Positions 6,067-6,782 of a stretch of 6,782 nt of DNA are shown here, piece by piece; position 1 is the stretch's first letter; the number at the start of each line of letters is the position of its first letter. Under the pieces are notes generated by a model. The model had not been told where the DNA came from. It made no database searches and worked only from the letters and a program-made list of their open reading frames with translations. A program made the position numbers and the translations under genes. The DNA is from Candidatus Atribacteria bacterium. Lineage in GTDB: Bacteria; Atribacterota; JALVIU01. The DNA is taken from the NCBI GenBank assembly GCA_027028665.1, contig JALVIU010000396.1, forward strand, positions 1 to 6,782, written 5' to 3'.

Positions 6067-6782
6067 TTATTCTTCCCATTTAAGTCCCTTTTTTATCCAT
6101 ACCCTCATACTGTATCCCCCTACAGGGCTCCATACCTCTCTTTTAAATATATATCTTATGAGTTTGTCTCTATTTTCCTTCTTTAAAAGCCACCAGAAGT
6201 TCCCTTTTGGAACCCACCATGCCCTAAGTGTTGCATCAAAGAAATTATGTGTTTTCTCTAATTCCTTTGGATAAGTTATATTGTTTGTAATAAGGACATC
6301 GTAATTAAGATAGTTCTTTATATTTTTGTCATATGCCACTCCAAGGTCTCTTAGATACCATGGAAATGGCCATGTATAATCATTATGAATGACTGTTCTC
6401 AGGCCTTTTTTTTCTCTGGCGAGTTTGTGTATGATCCTTGAGATCTTAGGTACATCCTGAGTGCTTTGTACATATACCAGTATCTCTGCATGTTTTCCAT
6501 CTTTGGGCTCTATAGTAGGGTATTTAAAGTTTACAAGGTAGTTTGCGTATATTCCATATATTCCGAGAAGAAGGACAGGAATCAGAAAGATGATCTTTAC
6601 GGTTTTTCCGTATTTTTCCCATATTGCTTGCATAACAAAACTAGATACTACAATAAGGGGAAATACCATATGCACTACTATCCATGGTGCTTTTTCTCCT
6701 GCATATGCATATATGATAAGTGAGAGTATTGACCACCATGTGGCAAGCCTAAATAGAGAACTTTTTTTATATAAATCTACTA
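6067..6782 (-). CDS. TIGR03663 / Agl23-type membrane protein, C-terminal part (runs off right edge)
   Basis: The frame is open to the window end, giving 237 residues of the C-terminal part. A GTG at 6675 could be taken as a start, but it lies inside a conserved motif, so the true start is beyond the window. The motif is the family's GEKxPW signature, here YAGEKAPWIVVHMVFPLI (visible residues 27-44, bases 6702-6649), inside the membrane region. A second hydrophobic stretch (about 60-80) follows, then an extracytoplasmic-looking domain with YVQSTQDVP (103-111), TWPFPWYLRD (136-145), which is also highly characteristic, and a Trp-rich end (WWVPKGNFWWLL). TIGR03663 proteins are GT39-like and are named after Agl23, a protein associated with flippase activity in haloarchaeal glycosylation. 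They often lie near TIGR03662 proteins, as here. It precedes the UPF0104 gene by 1 bp. Its role is either flipping the lipid-linked sugar or transferring it outside the cell; the sequence does not decide. Confidence 0.87.
   Translation of the reverse strand, partial: VDLYKKSSLFRLATWWSILSLIIYAYAGEKAPWIVVHMVFPLIVVSSFVMQAIWEKYGKTVKIIFLIPVLLLGIYGIYANYLVNFKYPTIEPKDGKHAEILVYVQSTQDVPKISRIIHKLAREKKGLRTVIHNDYTWPFPWYLRDLGVAYDKNIKNYLNYDVLITNNITYPKELEKTHNFFDATLRAWWVPKGNFWWLLKKENRDKLIRYIFKREVWSPVGGYSMRVWIKKGLKWEE
6072..6077 (-). promoter_or_regulatory. Weak Shine-Dalgarno for the UPF0104 gene
   Basis: GGGAAG on the - strand, 6 bases before the ATG at 6065-6063, made from the final Trp-Glu-Glu codons of the Agl23-type gene. 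It is a poorer match than at the other junctions. With a stop-to-start gap of 1 bp, initiation probably depends on coupling. Confidence 0.5.

Larger units (their letters stand above)
1163..6782 (-). other. Five-gene operon, putative lipid-linked sugar / surface glycosylation system (5' end beyond window)
   Basis: Five genes lie head to tail on the - strand: Agl23-type protein, UPF0104 protein, FAD oxidoreductase, GT2, YYY protein. Their junctions are +1, -11, -4 and -17 bp, and each downstream gene has a Shine-Dalgarno-like sequence inside the end of the preceding gene, which points to co-transcription and translational coupling. No promoter is visible between them; the operon promoter must lie beyond 6782. 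The contents (a soluble polyprenyl-phosphate-type glycosyltransferase with three multi-membrane proteins) suggest making, moving and using a lipid-linked sugar. That role is inferred from family membership and context. Confidence 0.8.

Noticed and set aside
5245-6186. + strand frames of 135 and 105 codons opposite the UPF0104 gene and the end of the Agl23-type gene
   Set aside because: Antisense to conserved membrane-protein genes, without motifs; the second crosses a gene junction. Treated as shadows.
6673-6675. GTG as the start of a 202-residue protein
   Set aside because: It falls within the conserved GEKAPWIVVHMVFPL region of the Agl23-type protein and the frame stays open to the window end. 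It is an internal Val codon.
6466-6723. 85-codon + strand frame opposite the Agl23-type gene
   Set aside because: Antisense to the conserved GEKxPW region; Cys/Tyr-rich translation with no family resemblance.

Overview
The window is AT-rich (by eye about one third GC), almost wholly coding bacterial DNA. It carries one gene on the + strand (obg, cut off at the left edge) and a tight run of five genes on the - strand that fills 1163-6782 and is cut off at the right edge. Obg with its C-terminal OCT domain marks the source as a bacterium. ATA (Ile) and AGA/AGG (Arg) codons are frequent on both strands and suggest a low-GC, possibly thermophilic lineage, but I cannot name a phylum. Codon use looks the same on both strands, so nothing points to recent transfer of the - strand genes.

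Layout on the + strand: 1-1173 is the GTPase Obg, lacking roughly the first 50 residues. Layout on the - strand, in transcription order: (1) 6782-6067, the C-terminal 237 residues of a TIGR03663/Agl23-type multi-membrane protein; (2) 6065-5067, a UPF0104/YbhN-type membrane protein (the LPG_synthase_TM fold); (3) 5077-3806, an FAD-dependent oxidoreductase of the HemY/amine-oxidase superfamily; (4) 3809-3102, a DPM1-like family 2 glycosyltransferase without membrane segments; (5) 3118-1163, a DUF2298/TIGR03662 'Chlor_Arch_YYY' membrane protein with its YYYxG signature. Junctions between successive genes are a 1-bp gap, an 11-bp overlap, a 4-bp ATGA overlap and a 17-bp overlap, so the five are almost certainly one translationally coupled operon. 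The last gene converges on obg and their 3' ends overlap by 11 bp.

How the genes may work together (inference): the GT2 would load a sugar onto a polyprenyl phosphate at the cytoplasmic face. The UPF0104 protein and/or the Agl23-type protein would help move the lipid-linked sugar across the membrane. The two large GT-C-like proteins (Agl23-type and YYY) would use it outside. The FAD enzyme would modify either the sugar or the polyprenyl carrier. TIGR03662 and TIGR03663 are known to co-occur, often as neighbours, in archaea, Chloroflexi and scattered other bacteria. Their biochemical roles are largely unassigned, which makes this operon the most interesting part of the window. There is no gene-free stretch, and I saw no RNA gene, CRISPR array, insertion sequence or convincing terminator.
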